Below, one piece after another: positions 1 to 8,665 of a DNA stretch of 64,000 bases; within the stretch, counting starts at the first letter, position 1; each line of letters opens with the position of its first letter. The position numbers and the translations under genes were made by a program. A model generated the notes under the pieces. It was not told the DNA's origin. It ran no database searches and saw nothing but the letters and a program-made list of their open reading frames with translations. This DNA is from Mycobacterium gordonae (GTDB taxonomy: Bacteria; Actinomycetota; Actinomycetes; Mycobacteriales; Mycobacteriaceae), in contig NZ_CP070973.1 in assembly GCF_017086405.1 (NCBI RefSeq), positions 496,001 through 560,000 on the forward strand, given 5' to 3'.

Positions 1-458
1 GTGTCGACGTGCCCGGCAAGCGGGCCGCCACCCCGCGCGAATGCCGCAGTACCAAGCCGTACGAGCCAGCGGGCACCAACCCCTGGTACGGCGACCCGAA
101 CCAGCTGCTGACCTGCCCGGCGCCTGCCGCCCGATGCGACCAACCGGTCAAGCCGGGCCTGGTGGTGCCCGCGCCGTCGGTGAACAACGGGATGAACCCG
201 GCGCCGGCCGACCGGCTCCCGCCGGGCGGCACCCCCCCGCCGATCAGCGACCCGCTGACCCGACCCGGCACCGGTGCGGTGCAGTGCAACGGACAACAGC
301 CCAACCCCTGCGTCTACACTCCGGGCGGGCCCCCCTCCGCGGTCTACAGTCCGCAGAGTGGAGAGTTGGTAGGGCCCGACGGGGTCAAATACTCCGTCGC
401 AAACTCGATGAAAACAGGAGACGACGGATGGAAGGAGATGCTGGCGCCGGCCGGCTGA
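1..458 (+). CDS. mce1F: Mce1F, C-terminal part (5' end outside window)
   Basis: Open from the window edge in the frame starting at base 3 to a TGA at 456-458, giving about 150 residues. It is a proline- and glycine-rich, low-complexity tail ending in WKEMLAPAG, which resembles the end of Mce1F, the sixth substrate-binding Mce subunit of the Mce1 fatty-acid importer. The MlaD-like domain lies upstream of the window. The assignment rests mainly on what follows: four mas genes in the order and sizes of the mce1 operon. The next gene starts inside this one, overlapping by 31 bases, which implies co-transcription. Confidence 0.85.
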   Translation, partial: VDVPGKRAATPRECRSTKPYEPAGTNPWYGDPNQLLTCPAPAARCDQPVKPGLVVPAPSVNNGMNPAPADRLPPGGTPPPISDPLTRPGTGAVQCNGQQPNPCVYTPGGPPSAVYSPQSGELVGPDGVKYSVANSMKTGDDGWKEMLAPAG

Positions 459-1129
459 ACCCCATCAACGAGGACGATTCGCTGGGTACCGAGGCGAAGG
501 ACGAGGATTCCACGGAATCCGAGTCCGCAGCCGACCCGGCTGACACCGAGGCGAAGGACGAGGACTCCGAATCCGGCGACGAGCCGTCGGATTCGGTGAC
601 CGAGGAGGAACCCGCCGTCATTCGGGGTAAATCCCGGGTGGGACGCGCCTGGCTGGCCGGAATCTCGGCCGTCTTGCTGATTGTGGCCGGGGCAATCGCG
701 GGCGGGGGTTACTACGCGTTGCGTTCGCATCAGGACATCGCGGCGTTGCAGCGCAACGACGCGGCCGCGCTGAACGTGGCCAAGGACTGTGTCGCCGCGA
801 CTCAGGCGCCGGACATCAGCAGCATGGCGGCCAGTGAGCAGAAGATCGTGGACTGCGGCACCGACCAGTACCGCACCCAGGCGCTGCTCTACAGCAGCAT
901 GCTGGTGCAGGCATACCAGGCTGCCAATGTGCACCTGAAGGTGTCGGATATGCGCGCGGCCGTCGAGCGCAACAATCCCGACGGATCGGTCGACGTGCTC
1001 ATCGCGCTGCGCATCAGCGTCTCCAACGACCAGCAGCAGAACCAGGAGACGGGTTATCGCCTGCGGGTGCGCATGGCGCCGACCGAGGGGACCTACAAGA
1101 TTTCGAAACTCGACCAGGTGACGAAGTGA
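428..1129 (+). CDS. mas1A: Mce-associated membrane protein Mas1A (Rv0175-like)
   Basis: 233 residues from an ATG preceded by AGGAG seven bases upstream. The first 70 residues are very acidic and contain the octamer TEAKDEDS twice. One membrane helix follows at about residues 74-98, and then an extracytoplasmic domain of the Mce-associated (VirB8/NTF2-like) type, ending with the repeat-conserved pattern seen as 'YKISKLDQV'. Mas proteins are accessory factors of Mce lipid transporters. The frame is also open upstream to base 41, but that part overlaps mce1F in another frame and lacks a ribosome site, so 428 is preferred. The stop overlaps the next start as GTGA. Confidence 0.88.
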   Translation: MEGDAGAGRLNPINEDDSLGTEAKDEDSTESESAADPADTEAKDEDSESGDEPSDSVTEEEPAVIRGKSRVGRAWLAGISAVLLIVAGAIAGGGYYALRSHQDIAALQRNDAAALNVAKDCVAATQAPDISSMAASEQKIVDCGTDQYRTQALLYSSMLVQAYQAANVHLKVSDMRAAVERNNPDGSVDVLIALRISVSNDQQQNQETGYRLRVRMAPTEGTYKISKLDQVTK

Positions 1130-2097
1130 CGGTGGTGGTCGAAAAGACCCGGACCGCCGCCCAGGACCTGCCCGAAAAGGCCCTGGCGCCTTGGCATTCG
1201 CGTGTCGCGGCGTTTTCGATCGACGTACTCGCCGGTCTCGCTGTGGCTTGCACGATGGCGCTGGTTTCCTGGACGCTGCCGCCGTACCGCGCGTGGTGGT
1301 GGGCGTGCATGGTCGTCTGCAGCCTGGCGGTCCTGGCGGTGCTGGTCAACCGACTGTTGTTGCCGACGGTCACCGGCTGGAGTTTGGGGCGCGCGCAACT
1401 CGGTATCGCCGTAGTGCGGCGGGATGGAAAAGACGTCAGCCCGTGGTGGCTGCTGTTGCGCGACCTGGCGCACCTGCTGGACACCGTGGCTCTGCTGGTG
1501 GGCTGGTTCTGGCCGCTGTGGGATGCTCAGCGCCGCACCTTCGCCGACATGTTGTTGGGCACCGAGGTGTTGCGCGTCGTACCTCACGAGCGGGCCGACC
1601 AGGTGCGCAAGTGGACGGCGGCGGCACTGGTCGCCGCGGCGGCTTTGTGCCTGGCCGGTGCGGGCGTCGGCTATGGGGTTGTGTTCGCCCGCGCCCAGGC
1701 CACCGACCGGACCCGTGCCGAGATTTCGACGCAGGGCCCCAAGATCGTGGCCCAGATGCTCACCTACGACCCGAAGAATCTGCACGATGACTTCGCCCGC
1801 GCGCTGAACCTGACCACCGACAGATATCGCCATGACCTGGCGGCCCAGCAGGAGGTGGTCCAGAAGGGGCACCCCGTCATCAACGAGTACTGGGGTTCCA
1901 CCAACTCGGTCCTGGCCGCCACCCCGAACAGCGCGACCATGCTGCTGTTTCTGCAGGGGCGACGCGGCGAGGGGCCCGACGTCCGCTACATCACCGCCAG
2001 CGTCCGGGTGAAGTTCATCAGGAGCGGCGACGGCCGCTGGTTGGTGGACGACCTGACGGTGCTGGCCAAACCAAAGCCTGCTGGGGAAGGCAAATGA
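1126..2097 (+). CDS. mas1B: RDD-domain Mce-associated protein Mas1B (Rv0176-like)
   Basis: 323 residues, GTG start overlapping the previous stop by four bases. The N-terminal half is an RDD domain: 'RVAAFSIDVLAG' at about residues 25-36 gives the R and D positions, followed by hydrophobic helices and the closing segment 'WDAQRRTFADMLLGT'. A further helix near residue 170 leads into a Mas-like C-terminal domain ending 'GRWLVDDLTVL'. So it is an RDD membrane domain fused to an Mce-associated domain, the composition of Rv0176. It probably sits in the inner membrane with the Mce1 complex. Tightly coupled to mas1A and to the next gene (ATGA overlap). Confidence 0.88.
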   Translation: MTVVVEKTRTAAQDLPEKALAPWHSRVAAFSIDVLAGLAVACTMALVSWTLPPYRAWWWACMVVCSLAVLAVLVNRLLLPTVTGWSLGRAQLGIAVVRRDGKDVSPWWLLLRDLAHLLDTVALLVGWFWPLWDAQRRTFADMLLGTEVLRVVPHERADQVRKWTAAALVAAAALCLAGAGVGYGVVFARAQATDRTRAEISTQGPKIVAQMLTYDPKNLHDDFARALNLTTDRYRHDLAAQQEVVQKGHPVINEYWGSTNSVLAATPNSATMLLFLQGRRGEGPDVRYITASVRVKFIRSGDGRWLVDDLTVLAKPKPAGEGK

Positions 2098-2645
2098 GCC
2101 CGCGCCGCAAGTTCGAGCCTGGCGAGGGCTCGCTCCTGGTCCCGCAGGCCATTCCGCCCAGACGATGGGCGCTGCCGCTGGTGTCCTCGATCACGTCGGT
2201 GGTGATGGCCGCGGCGATCGCGTTGTCCGCGTTCATGCTGGTCAACCATCAGTCCCGGGACCGCACCGCGGAGCGCGAAACGCAGGCGGTCAACTACGTC
2301 AAGTGGTTCATGACGGGATTCACCTCCATCGACCCGTTCCACGCCAACGAATACATCGATCGGGTGCTGGCACAGGCGACGGGTGACTTCGCCAAGCAGT
2401 ACACCGACAAGGCCAATGAGATCCTGTTACAGGTCGCCCGCGCGGAGCGTTCGACCGGGACGGTACTGGACGCCGGCGTGGAACGCTGGAATGACGACGG
2501 CAGTGTGACCGTGCTGGTCGCCACCGACGTCACCTCCAAGACGTCGGATGGAAAACAGGTGTACGAGAACACCAATCGTTGGTCGGCGACCGCTACGCAG
2601 GAAGGGAATCAGTGGAAGATCAGCAACCTGCAGCAGGTGATCTGA
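2094..2645 (+). CDS. mas1C: Mce-associated membrane protein Mas1C (Rv0177-like)
   Basis: 183 residues, ATG overlapping the stop of the RDD gene (ATGA). A short basic N-terminus precedes one membrane helix at about residues 24-48 and then a soluble NTF2-like domain ('NYVKWFMTGFTSIDP', 'WKISNLQQV' at the end). Same architecture as the other Mas proteins, without an acidic leader. It belongs to the mce1 accessory set, and its length is that of Rv0177 as I recall it. No enzymatic motif is present or expected; these proteins are thought to stabilise or assemble the Mce complex. Confidence 0.88.
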   Translation: MSPRRKFEPGEGSLLVPQAIPPRRWALPLVSSITSVVMAAAIALSAFMLVNHQSRDRTAERETQAVNYVKWFMTGFTSIDPFHANEYIDRVLAQATGDFAKQYTDKANEILLQVARAERSTGTVLDAGVERWNDDGSVTVLVATDVTSKTSDGKQVYENTNRWSATATQEGNQWKISNLQQVI

Positions 2646-3367
2646 CCGACGAGGCCCCGGAGGAGTCCCGGGACGAGGCCGAGACCGTCCAGGCCGAGAC
2701 AGCCGCGGAGTCCGAGCCCGCATCGGAAACCCAAGCGGCCGAGGATGATTCGTCGGACGAGGGGGAGACCGAGACCGGGCCCGAGGCGGAGGACGAGGCT
2801 GAGGCCGAGGCCAAGCCGGCCAAGCCGGCCAAGCCGAAGAGGGTTCGGAAGCCCGGTCGTCTGGCGGCTGTGGTGGTGGCCCTGGTGGCCGCATTGTTCA
2901 TCGGGTCCTCGGCGTTCGCGGCTGCGATGGTGCAGCCCTACCTGGCCGAGCGCGCCACCATCGAAGTCAAGCTGAAGGTGGCGCGCGCGGCGGCCAACGC
3001 GATCACCACGCTGTGGAGCTACACGCCCGAGAACATGGACACCTTGGCCGACCGCGCGGGCAGATACCTCACCGGCGACTTCGGGGCGCAATACCGCAAG
3101 TTCGTCGAAGAGAAGGTCGTCGGACCCAACAAGCAGCTGAAGATCACCAACTCCACCGAGGTCACCGGCGTCGCGGTCGAATCACTCGACGGGCCCAACG
3201 CCACCGTGATCGTCTACACCAACACCACGGCTACCACACCACTGAAGAAGAACATCCCGTCGCTGCAATACCTGTCGTACCGGATGTCGATGAAGCGGGA
3301 AGGTGACCGCTGGCTGGTCACCCGGATGACCACGATCACCTCGCTGGATGTGACACCGCAGCTGTAG
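2612..3367 (+). CDS. mas1D: Mce-associated membrane protein Mas1D (Rv0178-like)
   Basis: 251 residues from GTG 2612, which has an AGGAAGG ribosome site just upstream and lies inside the previous gene (34-base overlap). An earlier in-frame ATG at 2579 has no comparable site. The N-terminal 85 residues are strongly acidic and then Lys/Pro-rich (three tandem KPA units). A membrane helix lies near residues 92-112, then a Mas-type domain ending 'DRWLVTRMTTITSLD'. It mirrors mas1A in having an acidic cytoplasmic leader and starting inside its upstream gene. Last gene of the mce1 operon here. Confidence 0.88.
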   Translation: MEDQQPAAGDLTDEAPEESRDEAETVQAETAAESEPASETQAAEDDSSDEGETETGPEAEDEAEAEAKPAKPAKPKRVRKPGRLAAVVVALVAALFIGSSAFAAAMVQPYLAERATIEVKLKVARAAANAITTLWSYTPENMDTLADRAGRYLTGDFGAQYRKFVEEKVVGPNKQLKITNSTEVTGVAVESLDGPNATVIVYTNTTATTPLKKNIPSLQYLSYRMSMKREGDRWLVTRMTTITSLDVTPQL

Positions 3368-3377
3368 CCCACCCCCC

Positions 3378-3659
3378 ATGGCCGTCATCTCTCCGGTTTC
3401 CGACCGGTCGACCGGCACGGTATTGCTGCTGCTGACGTTCGCGAACGGTTTGGCCGACACGATCGCCGTCCTGGTCCTCGGACATGTGTTCGTCGCCAAT
3501 ATGACGGGCAACGTCATCTTCCTCAGCTTCTGGTTCGCGCCACGATCCACCGTCGACCTCACCGCCGTCCTGGTCGCCTTTCCGACCTTCGTCGCCGGCA
3601 TCATTCTCGGCGGCAGGTTGATGCGTCACCTCGGCCTACGGGCCCGACAGTGGTGCTGA
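3378..3659 (+). pseudogene. truncated DUF1275 (YoaK-like) membrane protein
   Basis: 93 residues from ATG 3378, 10 bases after the mas1D stop. The segment 'FANGLADTIAVLVLGHVFVA' followed by 'NMTGNVIFLSFWF' is the N-terminal signature of the DUF1275/YoaK family, normally about 220-240 residues with six helices. Here only the first two or three helices remain before a TGA, and only 24 bases separate that stop from the end of lprO, so the rest is gone rather than frameshifted. No good ribosome site is visible. I read it as a decaying remnant; a functional micro-membrane protein cannot be excluded. Confidence 0.7.
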
Positions 3660-3683
3660 TCTTCCGGTTCGGGCCAACCCCGG

Positions 3684-4766
3684 CTAGTTGAAGGCGAGCC
3701 AGCTCGGCAGCGCCCGCTCATGGGAGTCGCACAGCACCTGCCTGGTATCGCACGATCCCTTGGGCGCTCCGGCTCCGGCCCACATGCCCCCGGTGTCGCG
3801 GCGCAGCACGATCGCCGACGAGCCGCCGCCGTCGAGCAAGATCGCGGTGTCGCTGCCCAAGCCGCGGAAAAGGTCCTGAATGTTGTCCGGGGTGTAACTG
3901 CCACCCTCGAAGATGTACATTTCATCCTTCTGTTTCGAGTAGGCCAGGGCGGTTCGCGCCGCGCTGGGACCGCCGTCGTGCAGCTGGCCGGTGTCGCCCG
4001 GGGACAGCAGCCCGATGCCGGCCACCGCGACGAACTTCGCATTCTTGTTCAGCAGGTCGGCGATCACCGGCGTGGCTAGGTCGTAGTCCTCTCGACCCTT
4101 GGGCCGTAACACATATGGCGCGCCGCCCACCGGCAGGATCATCGTCGTCAGCGACGTCCAGGATTCGTTGCCACCGGACAGCCCCTGCTTACCCGGGTAG
4201 GCGACGGTGCCGGTGACCGCCTGGTTGGCGCGGCCCTGGCCATGGGTGTTGTCCACGAAAGCGCCCAGCGGCGAACTGCACCCGGTGTCCCGCCAGGAAC
4301 CGCCCTTCTGGCCGCGGACGTCGAAGAAGTTGGCGTTGATCGCGATCGTCGGCTGGCCCATGCGCTGCCACGCCTGCAGCGGCGGGTAGATCTCGGATGC
4401 CTGCCACAGTCCTTCGGCGGTGCGGGCGCCGGCATTGTTCTCGCAGCGGGCCTGGTCGCCCTGGTGGGTGTCCACCAACAGGTGCGGCTGCAGTCGGCTG
4501 GCGGCCTGCTTGATGATCATCAGGTGGCCGCCGTTGTTCATCTCGTACCAGTGCCCAGCACCGTCGAGCAGAGGCATCGAGTGTCCGCCGCCGAAGTTGT
4601 AGACGAGGTAAGAACCCCGGGTGCCCGCGATGGCCTGCTCCAGCAACTCACGCGCGTCGGCGGCCCGAGCGGCGGGCGCGCCGGTGGTGCCCGCCAACGT
4701 CAGACATAGAGCCAGGGCGGCACAGCTCGCCATGAGTCGGCGCAAGACGGCAGCTGGCGTCGGCAC
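3684..4766 (-). CDS. lprO: secreted phosphodiester glycosidase-family protein (Rv0179c/LprO-like)
   Basis: 360 residues with an N-terminal signal peptide (about residues 9-35, ending APAARA). The mature part is a NAGPA/DUF2233 domain: 'AINANFFDVRG' in the middle and 'DTAILLDGGGSSAIVL' near the end are the conserved blocks of this family, which includes N-acetylglucosamine-1-phosphodiester alpha-N-acetylglucosaminidase. Position next to mas1D matches lprO of M. tuberculosis. I do not see a convincing lipobox in the leader (the Cys in 'LALC' lacks the usual Gly/Ala before it), so secretion rather than lipid anchoring is possible here. The substrate is unknown. Confidence 0.8.
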   Translation of the reverse strand: MPTPAAVLRRLMASCAALALCLTLAGTTGAPAARAADARELLEQAIAGTRGSYLVYNFGGGHSMPLLDGAGHWYEMNNGGHLMIIKQAASRLQPHLLVDTHQGDQARCENNAGARTAEGLWQASEIYPPLQAWQRMGQPTIAINANFFDVRGQKGGSWRDTGCSSPLGAFVDNTHGQGRANQAVTGTVAYPGKQGLSGGNESWTSLTTMILPVGGAPYVLRPKGREDYDLATPVIADLLNKNAKFVAVAGIGLLSPGDTGQLHDGGPSAARTALAYSKQKDEMYIFEGGSYTPDNIQDLFRGLGSDTAILLDGGGSSAIVLRRDTGGMWAGAGAPKGSCDTRQVLCDSHERALPSWLAFN

Positions 4767-4875
4767 GGCAAGCCCTTTCGGCCAATGTCCGGGGAAGAGG
4801 TTCTCCCAGGATTAGCCACATCCGTCCGACTGTCAACTTTAGTAACAGGCCGATGACGGCCCGGCCGCGTTCGAA

Positions 4876-6336
4876 TTACGTTTTGCCGCTTGAAGTTTCA
4901 GAGACTGGCTGGGCCGGCCCGGCGTCGGTCGGCGGCTCGGCGTTGGTCGCCGGCTCGGCGTCGGCGTCGGCGTCGGGGATCTCGGTCGCTTCACCGGCGG
5001 GTTCCCGCGCCATCTCGCGTTGGTGATGTGCCTGGTGCTCGGCGGCGATGGCATGCTCGATCGCACCGGGGACCCGGTGGAAACCTTTGCGGTCGTACAG
5101 CCGGGTGATGATGCCGCCCACCAACAATCCGATCACCAGACCGATGGCGGTCATCGTCAACGCCTGGCGCAGTCCGGCGTCCGCGTGTCCATTGAGATAG
5201 AGCAGCGACCGGACTCCGAGGAATACCTGGTGCATGGGCTCGAATTCGGCCAGCCAGCGGAAGAACGGCGGCACCGCCTCCAGCGGCACCGTAGCACCGG
5301 CCGACGGCAACCCGAGGATGACGAAGACGAGCATGCTGAACAGCAGGCCCATCGAACCCAGCACCGCGATCAGCGAACTCGAAGTGATCCCTACCGCACT
5401 GATCGCGAACACCCCGTAGAGCCACAGTTGCCATCCCATGGTGATGGGCATTCCGAGCCCGTGCGCGATCGCCATATAGACACCGGAGGTCGCCAGCGCC
5501 AGGATCACCATCAGACCCCACTTGACCAAGAGTGTGCGGAACCGAGAGATGTTGACCTGCTCGGCGAAGCGATAGACCGGGCCGAATTCGGCGGGCACAT
5601 AACCCAGCATCGAGTCGACCAGGGTGCTCACCACGATGCTGCCGGTGAATCCGGCGAGCAACAGTAGTAGCGCATAGTAGAAGGCCGACAACCCATTTCC
5701 GGTGCCGTTGGGCAGCGGGTTGTACACGGTCGACTTGATGTCGATCGGGCTGGTGAGCGACAGCACCGAGGCGCCGGCCAACGGGGCACCGCCGGTCTGC
5801 GCCGCCACATCAGCCGAAAGTCTTTCGCCCACTTTGCTGTTCGCCACCGACGCGGCCTGGTTCAGCGTTTGGCCGGCGATGCTGGAGCCCAGTGTGCCTG
5901 CCCGCGGGTTGGTGGAGATGGTGATGGTGGGCCGTTCCGCGCGGTTGGCGGTGAGCGCACTCTCCCCGAGGTCGCGGAGCTTCGACGAGAAGCCCGGCGG
6001 TATCACCATTTCGCCGTAGACCTGCGCCCGGTCCAGCAGTTGCTTGGCTTCGGCCGCAGAGACCACCCGGACGTCGAACTTCTCCTTGTCCAGGCCGGCC
6101 ACCACGCCGTCGCTGATCTGCTTGCCGTAGGGCCCGGCATCCTGGTTGACCACGGCGATCGGAAAATGCCGCAGGTTGGTGGTCGGATTCAAGATTCCGC
6201 CCAGGTACAGTGCGGACAGCGCCGACATCAGGGCGAGGGTGATCAGGATCGGCGCCGCCCAGAACCGCACCTTGCGAAGTTGCCTGGTGTTCCGGTTCGG
6301 TTTGGGCGCCGCGTGCTTGGCATGTTTCTGAGACAT
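4876..6336 (-). CDS. YhgE/Pip-like ABC-2-type membrane protein (Rv0180c-like)
   Basis: 486 residues from ATG 6336, which has AGGAG six bases upstream; the frame is open further upstream but that part is basic, non-conserved and overlaps the pirin gene. One membrane helix at residues 30-50 is followed by a long extracytoplasmic segment ('FPIAVVNQDAGPYGKQISDG' onwards) and then five to six helices between about residues 245 and 430, the layout of YhgE/Pip and DUF3533 proteins. The C-terminal tail is acidic with repeated Ala/Glu/Pro/Asp. It lies downstream of pirin on the same strand and may share its transcript. Function unknown, perhaps export or envelope assembly. Confidence 0.78.
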   Translation of the reverse strand: MSQKHAKHAAPKPNRNTRQLRKVRFWAAPILITLALMSALSALYLGGILNPTTNLRHFPIAVVNQDAGPYGKQISDGVVAGLDKEKFDVRVVSAAEAKQLLDRAQVYGEMVIPPGFSSKLRDLGESALTANRAERPTITISTNPRAGTLGSSIAGQTLNQAASVANSKVGERLSADVAAQTGGAPLAGASVLSLTSPIDIKSTVYNPLPNGTGNGLSAFYYALLLLLAGFTGSIVVSTLVDSMLGYVPAEFGPVYRFAEQVNISRFRTLLVKWGLMVILALATSGVYMAIAHGLGMPITMGWQLWLYGVFAISAVGITSSSLIAVLGSMGLLFSMLVFVILGLPSAGATVPLEAVPPFFRWLAEFEPMHQVFLGVRSLLYLNGHADAGLRQALTMTAIGLVIGLLVGGIITRLYDRKGFHRVPGAIEHAIAAEHQAHHQREMAREPAGEATEIPDADADAEPATNAEPPTDAGPAQPVSETSSGKT

Positions 6337-6373
6337 GAGGCTCCTGTCTGTCGAGCCCACTCTAATCCGTCGG

Positions 6374-7099
6374 TCAGCCGCCCAGCTTCGCGTGCATCTC
6401 CCAGACCAGCACTTCGGCAGGCTGTTGGGCGGTGAGCCGTCTGCCGTCCCCGCCGGTGAGCCGGGCCGCGTCTCCTTCGCCCAGCTCACCTTCCTCCTCG
6501 ACGGCGAGGCGGCCACGCGCCGCGAATACGTGCAGGTAGGGCGCGGGCGGGAGGTCGACGGAGTCCCCGGCGCGTAGTCGTGCGACATGCAGCGCCGCGG
6601 CGCGGTTGTGCAGAGTCAGGGCGGCGTCACGGCCCGGAATGCCCGACGCGACAGTGACCAAGCCGACGTTGTCCAGGCGATTGCCGATCTCGACCTGCTG
6701 ATAGCTAGGTGTGATGGCCGTCTCGTCGGGAATCACCCACATCTGCACGAAATGCACTGGCTGGGTGGGCGAGTCGTTCTTCTCCGAATGCAGGATTCCG
6801 CTGCCCGCTGACATGCGTTGGGCCAGACCGGGGTAGATGGTCCCGTTGTTTCCGGCGGAATCCTGATGGGTCAGTTCACCTTCCAGCACCCAGGTGAGGA
6901 TCTCCATGTCCCGGTGTGGGTGGGTGTCGAAACCCGTTCGTGGCGAGACGATGTCGTCGTTGTTCACCAGCAGCAGGCCGAAATGTGTGTTGTCCGGCTG
7001 ATAATGGTCTCCGAAGGAGAAGGAGTGCCGGGACTGCAACCAGGGTGTCGTCGTGACGCCGCGATCGGCCGCCGGCCGGAAATCCACGCTGGCAGGCAT
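6374..7099 (-). CDS. pirin family protein (Rv0181c-like)
   Basis: 241 residues. The N-terminal cupin carries the pirin metal site: 'FDTHPHRDMEILTWVLEGEL' (about residues 56-76) gives HPH, then 'THQDSAGN' and 'GSGILHSEKND' supply the remaining His and Glu ligands. A second, weaker cupin follows, as in bacterial YhaK-like pirins. Pirins are non-haem iron proteins, some with quercetinase activity, others acting as redox-sensing co-regulators; the sequence does not say which. It lies downstream of the sigG and hydrolase pair with a gap of about 160 bases, in which I see no gene. Confidence 0.88.
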   Translation of the reverse strand: MPASVDFRPAADRGVTTTPWLQSRHSFSFGDHYQPDNTHFGLLLVNNDDIVSPRTGFDTHPHRDMEILTWVLEGELTHQDSAGNNGTIYPGLAQRMSAGSGILHSEKNDSPTQPVHFVQMWVIPDETAITPSYQQVEIGNRLDNVGLVTVASGIPGRDAALTLHNRAAALHVARLRAGDSVDLPPAPYLHVFAARGRLAVEEEGELGEGDAARLTGGDGRRLTAQQPAEVLVWEMHAKLGG

Positions 7100-7261
7100 G
7101 CTCCCACCCTAACGGCTGCCACGGACTCATGGTGAGCACCCGTTGGGCATGCACGGCACGCCGTCAAGCCGCCAGCCATCCCGGCCGAGCAGCGGCAACA
7201 CGACCAATTCGGCTGCTTGACCACCGATTTCGACGACACAGCGCCATCTGCGCAGGTAGTT

Positions 7262-8665
7262 CTAGACGAGCGGGTAGGTCGCAGCGGCCAGCTGAAGGAT
7301 CTCCTCGCGGTCGGCCGTGAGAATGAACCCGGATGAGATCGCCGTGTCCAGTGCCGCGGTGAACCTGCGCAGGTAATCGTCTGCGCCGTCCGGGTACAGG
7401 CGCCGCAGGGTCGACTCGTCGAAGGGCTCGCCGGAGCCGAAGATCGACGACATGCGGCTGTCTTCGGCGGCGATGCCGGAGGTGCGGGCGACCGGGACGT
7501 CCACCCACGGGGTGCGTAAACCGCCCTCGGCGATGCCGTGGGCATCCAGCACCGGCGCCGGGTGCGAGCCCGCTTCGACCTTCAGCGGAGGGCCTTTCGG
7601 AGGCGGGGTTCCGGTGCGGATCCAAGCGGTCAGCGCCGCCAGCGACGCCTGCACCACGTAGTGGTGCTGCGGGCCGAAGTTGATGAAGTGGTCGAGTTGG
7701 GTGCCCATCAGGTTGTCGGTGGGCCGGTAGGCCGCCGCGAGGTCCTCGATCGACGCCGACCCGGAATCGATGGGCGCCACCTGGATCGTGTAGTTGTCGG
7801 CGTGTGCGGCACCGGCGATCTCCCACACCCGCAGCAGGTCGTTGTCGGGTTGTCGGGCGCCGTGGTAACCCTGCCGTCCGGCGCCGAAGAGGTCGGTCTC
7901 GGTGATGATCGTCATCAGTGGGACACGCAGGTCTTGACGGAACTTGACCGCCTGGGAGCTGCTGGATTGCAGTTCGTCGAAGATCGAGCCCTCACCCAGG
8001 GGTGCGGCCGGCCCGAACCGGGAGTGCACCAGGAACCCGTCGTAGGCCCGCGCGAGCGGGTCCACCGCGTTGATGTAGCTGGTGAGAAACATCGCCGACT
8101 GCGATTCACCCACGGCGACAACGTGTTCGGGGTCCAGCTCGCCCAGGATCCCACCGGTATCGCGGACCAGGTTGCCGACTTGCGAGAACATGTCGTAGGA
8201 GAACGCGTCACCGGGATGGTTGAGGGGGCCGTAGCGCTTGGGGTGCTGACTCTTCAGCGACATGTCCAGACCGAGCAGGCTCACGCCACCGTCCACGCCG
8301 ACTTTCTGAGCCGACACCATGACGTAGGCATAGCCCGCCCGGATCACCTCGCGATGGGCCATCATCCACACGGCCGGGGCGTCGATGCCGCCGCTGACAT
8401 TGAGCCACTCGACGAGCACCGCGCCGTTGAAATCAGCCGGGTCGCTGGGCGTCAGCGCCACCACCCGCGTGGTGTACTCGGCCCTGTGCGAGTCGGTTAC
8501 GCGCCACTGGCCGTCCGGGCCCAGCGGCTGCTCCGGGGTGTACGACTTGGCCGTACCCGCGATGAAGAACTCCCGCGCGCCGTAGCCGACACCGGCGATG
8601 TCGAAGGCGCCCAACAGAATCGACGGCCGGCCGGGCACCGGCGTGACGGCGGGCAGGGCGGTCAC
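7262..8665 (-). CDS. alpha/beta hydrolase domain-containing protein (PF20091-type)
   Basis: 467 residues. The nucleophile elbow is 'VAVGESQSAMF' (about residues 187-197, Ser in GESQS), and 'EIAGAAHADNY' holds the likely catalytic His. The N-terminal block 'YGAREFFIAGTA' and 'FNGAVLVEWLNVSGG' are typical of the long alpha/beta hydrolase_10 family of uncharacterised mycobacterial and actinobacterial hydrolases. Its ATG overlaps the sigG stop by four bases, so the two are translationally coupled. In H37Rv, as I recall, sigG is followed directly by the pirin gene, so this gene is an addition. The substrate is not deducible. Confidence 0.85.
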   Translation of the reverse strand: MTALPAVTPVPGRPSILLGAFDIAGVGYGAREFFIAGTAKSYTPEQPLGPDGQWRVTDSHRAEYTTRVVALTPSDPADFNGAVLVEWLNVSGGIDAPAVWMMAHREVIRAGYAYVMVSAQKVGVDGGVSLLGLDMSLKSQHPKRYGPLNHPGDAFSYDMFSQVGNLVRDTGGILGELDPEHVVAVGESQSAMFLTSYINAVDPLARAYDGFLVHSRFGPAAPLGEGSIFDELQSSSSQAVKFRQDLRVPLMTIITETDLFGAGRQGYHGARQPDNDLLRVWEIAGAAHADNYTIQVAPIDSGSASIEDLAAAYRPTDNLMGTQLDHFINFGPQHHYVVQASLAALTAWIRTGTPPPKGPPLKVEAGSHPAPVLDAHGIAEGGLRTPWVDVPVARTSGIAAEDSRMSSIFGSGEPFDESTLRRLYPDGADDYLRRFTAALDTAISSGFILTADREEILQLAAATYPLV

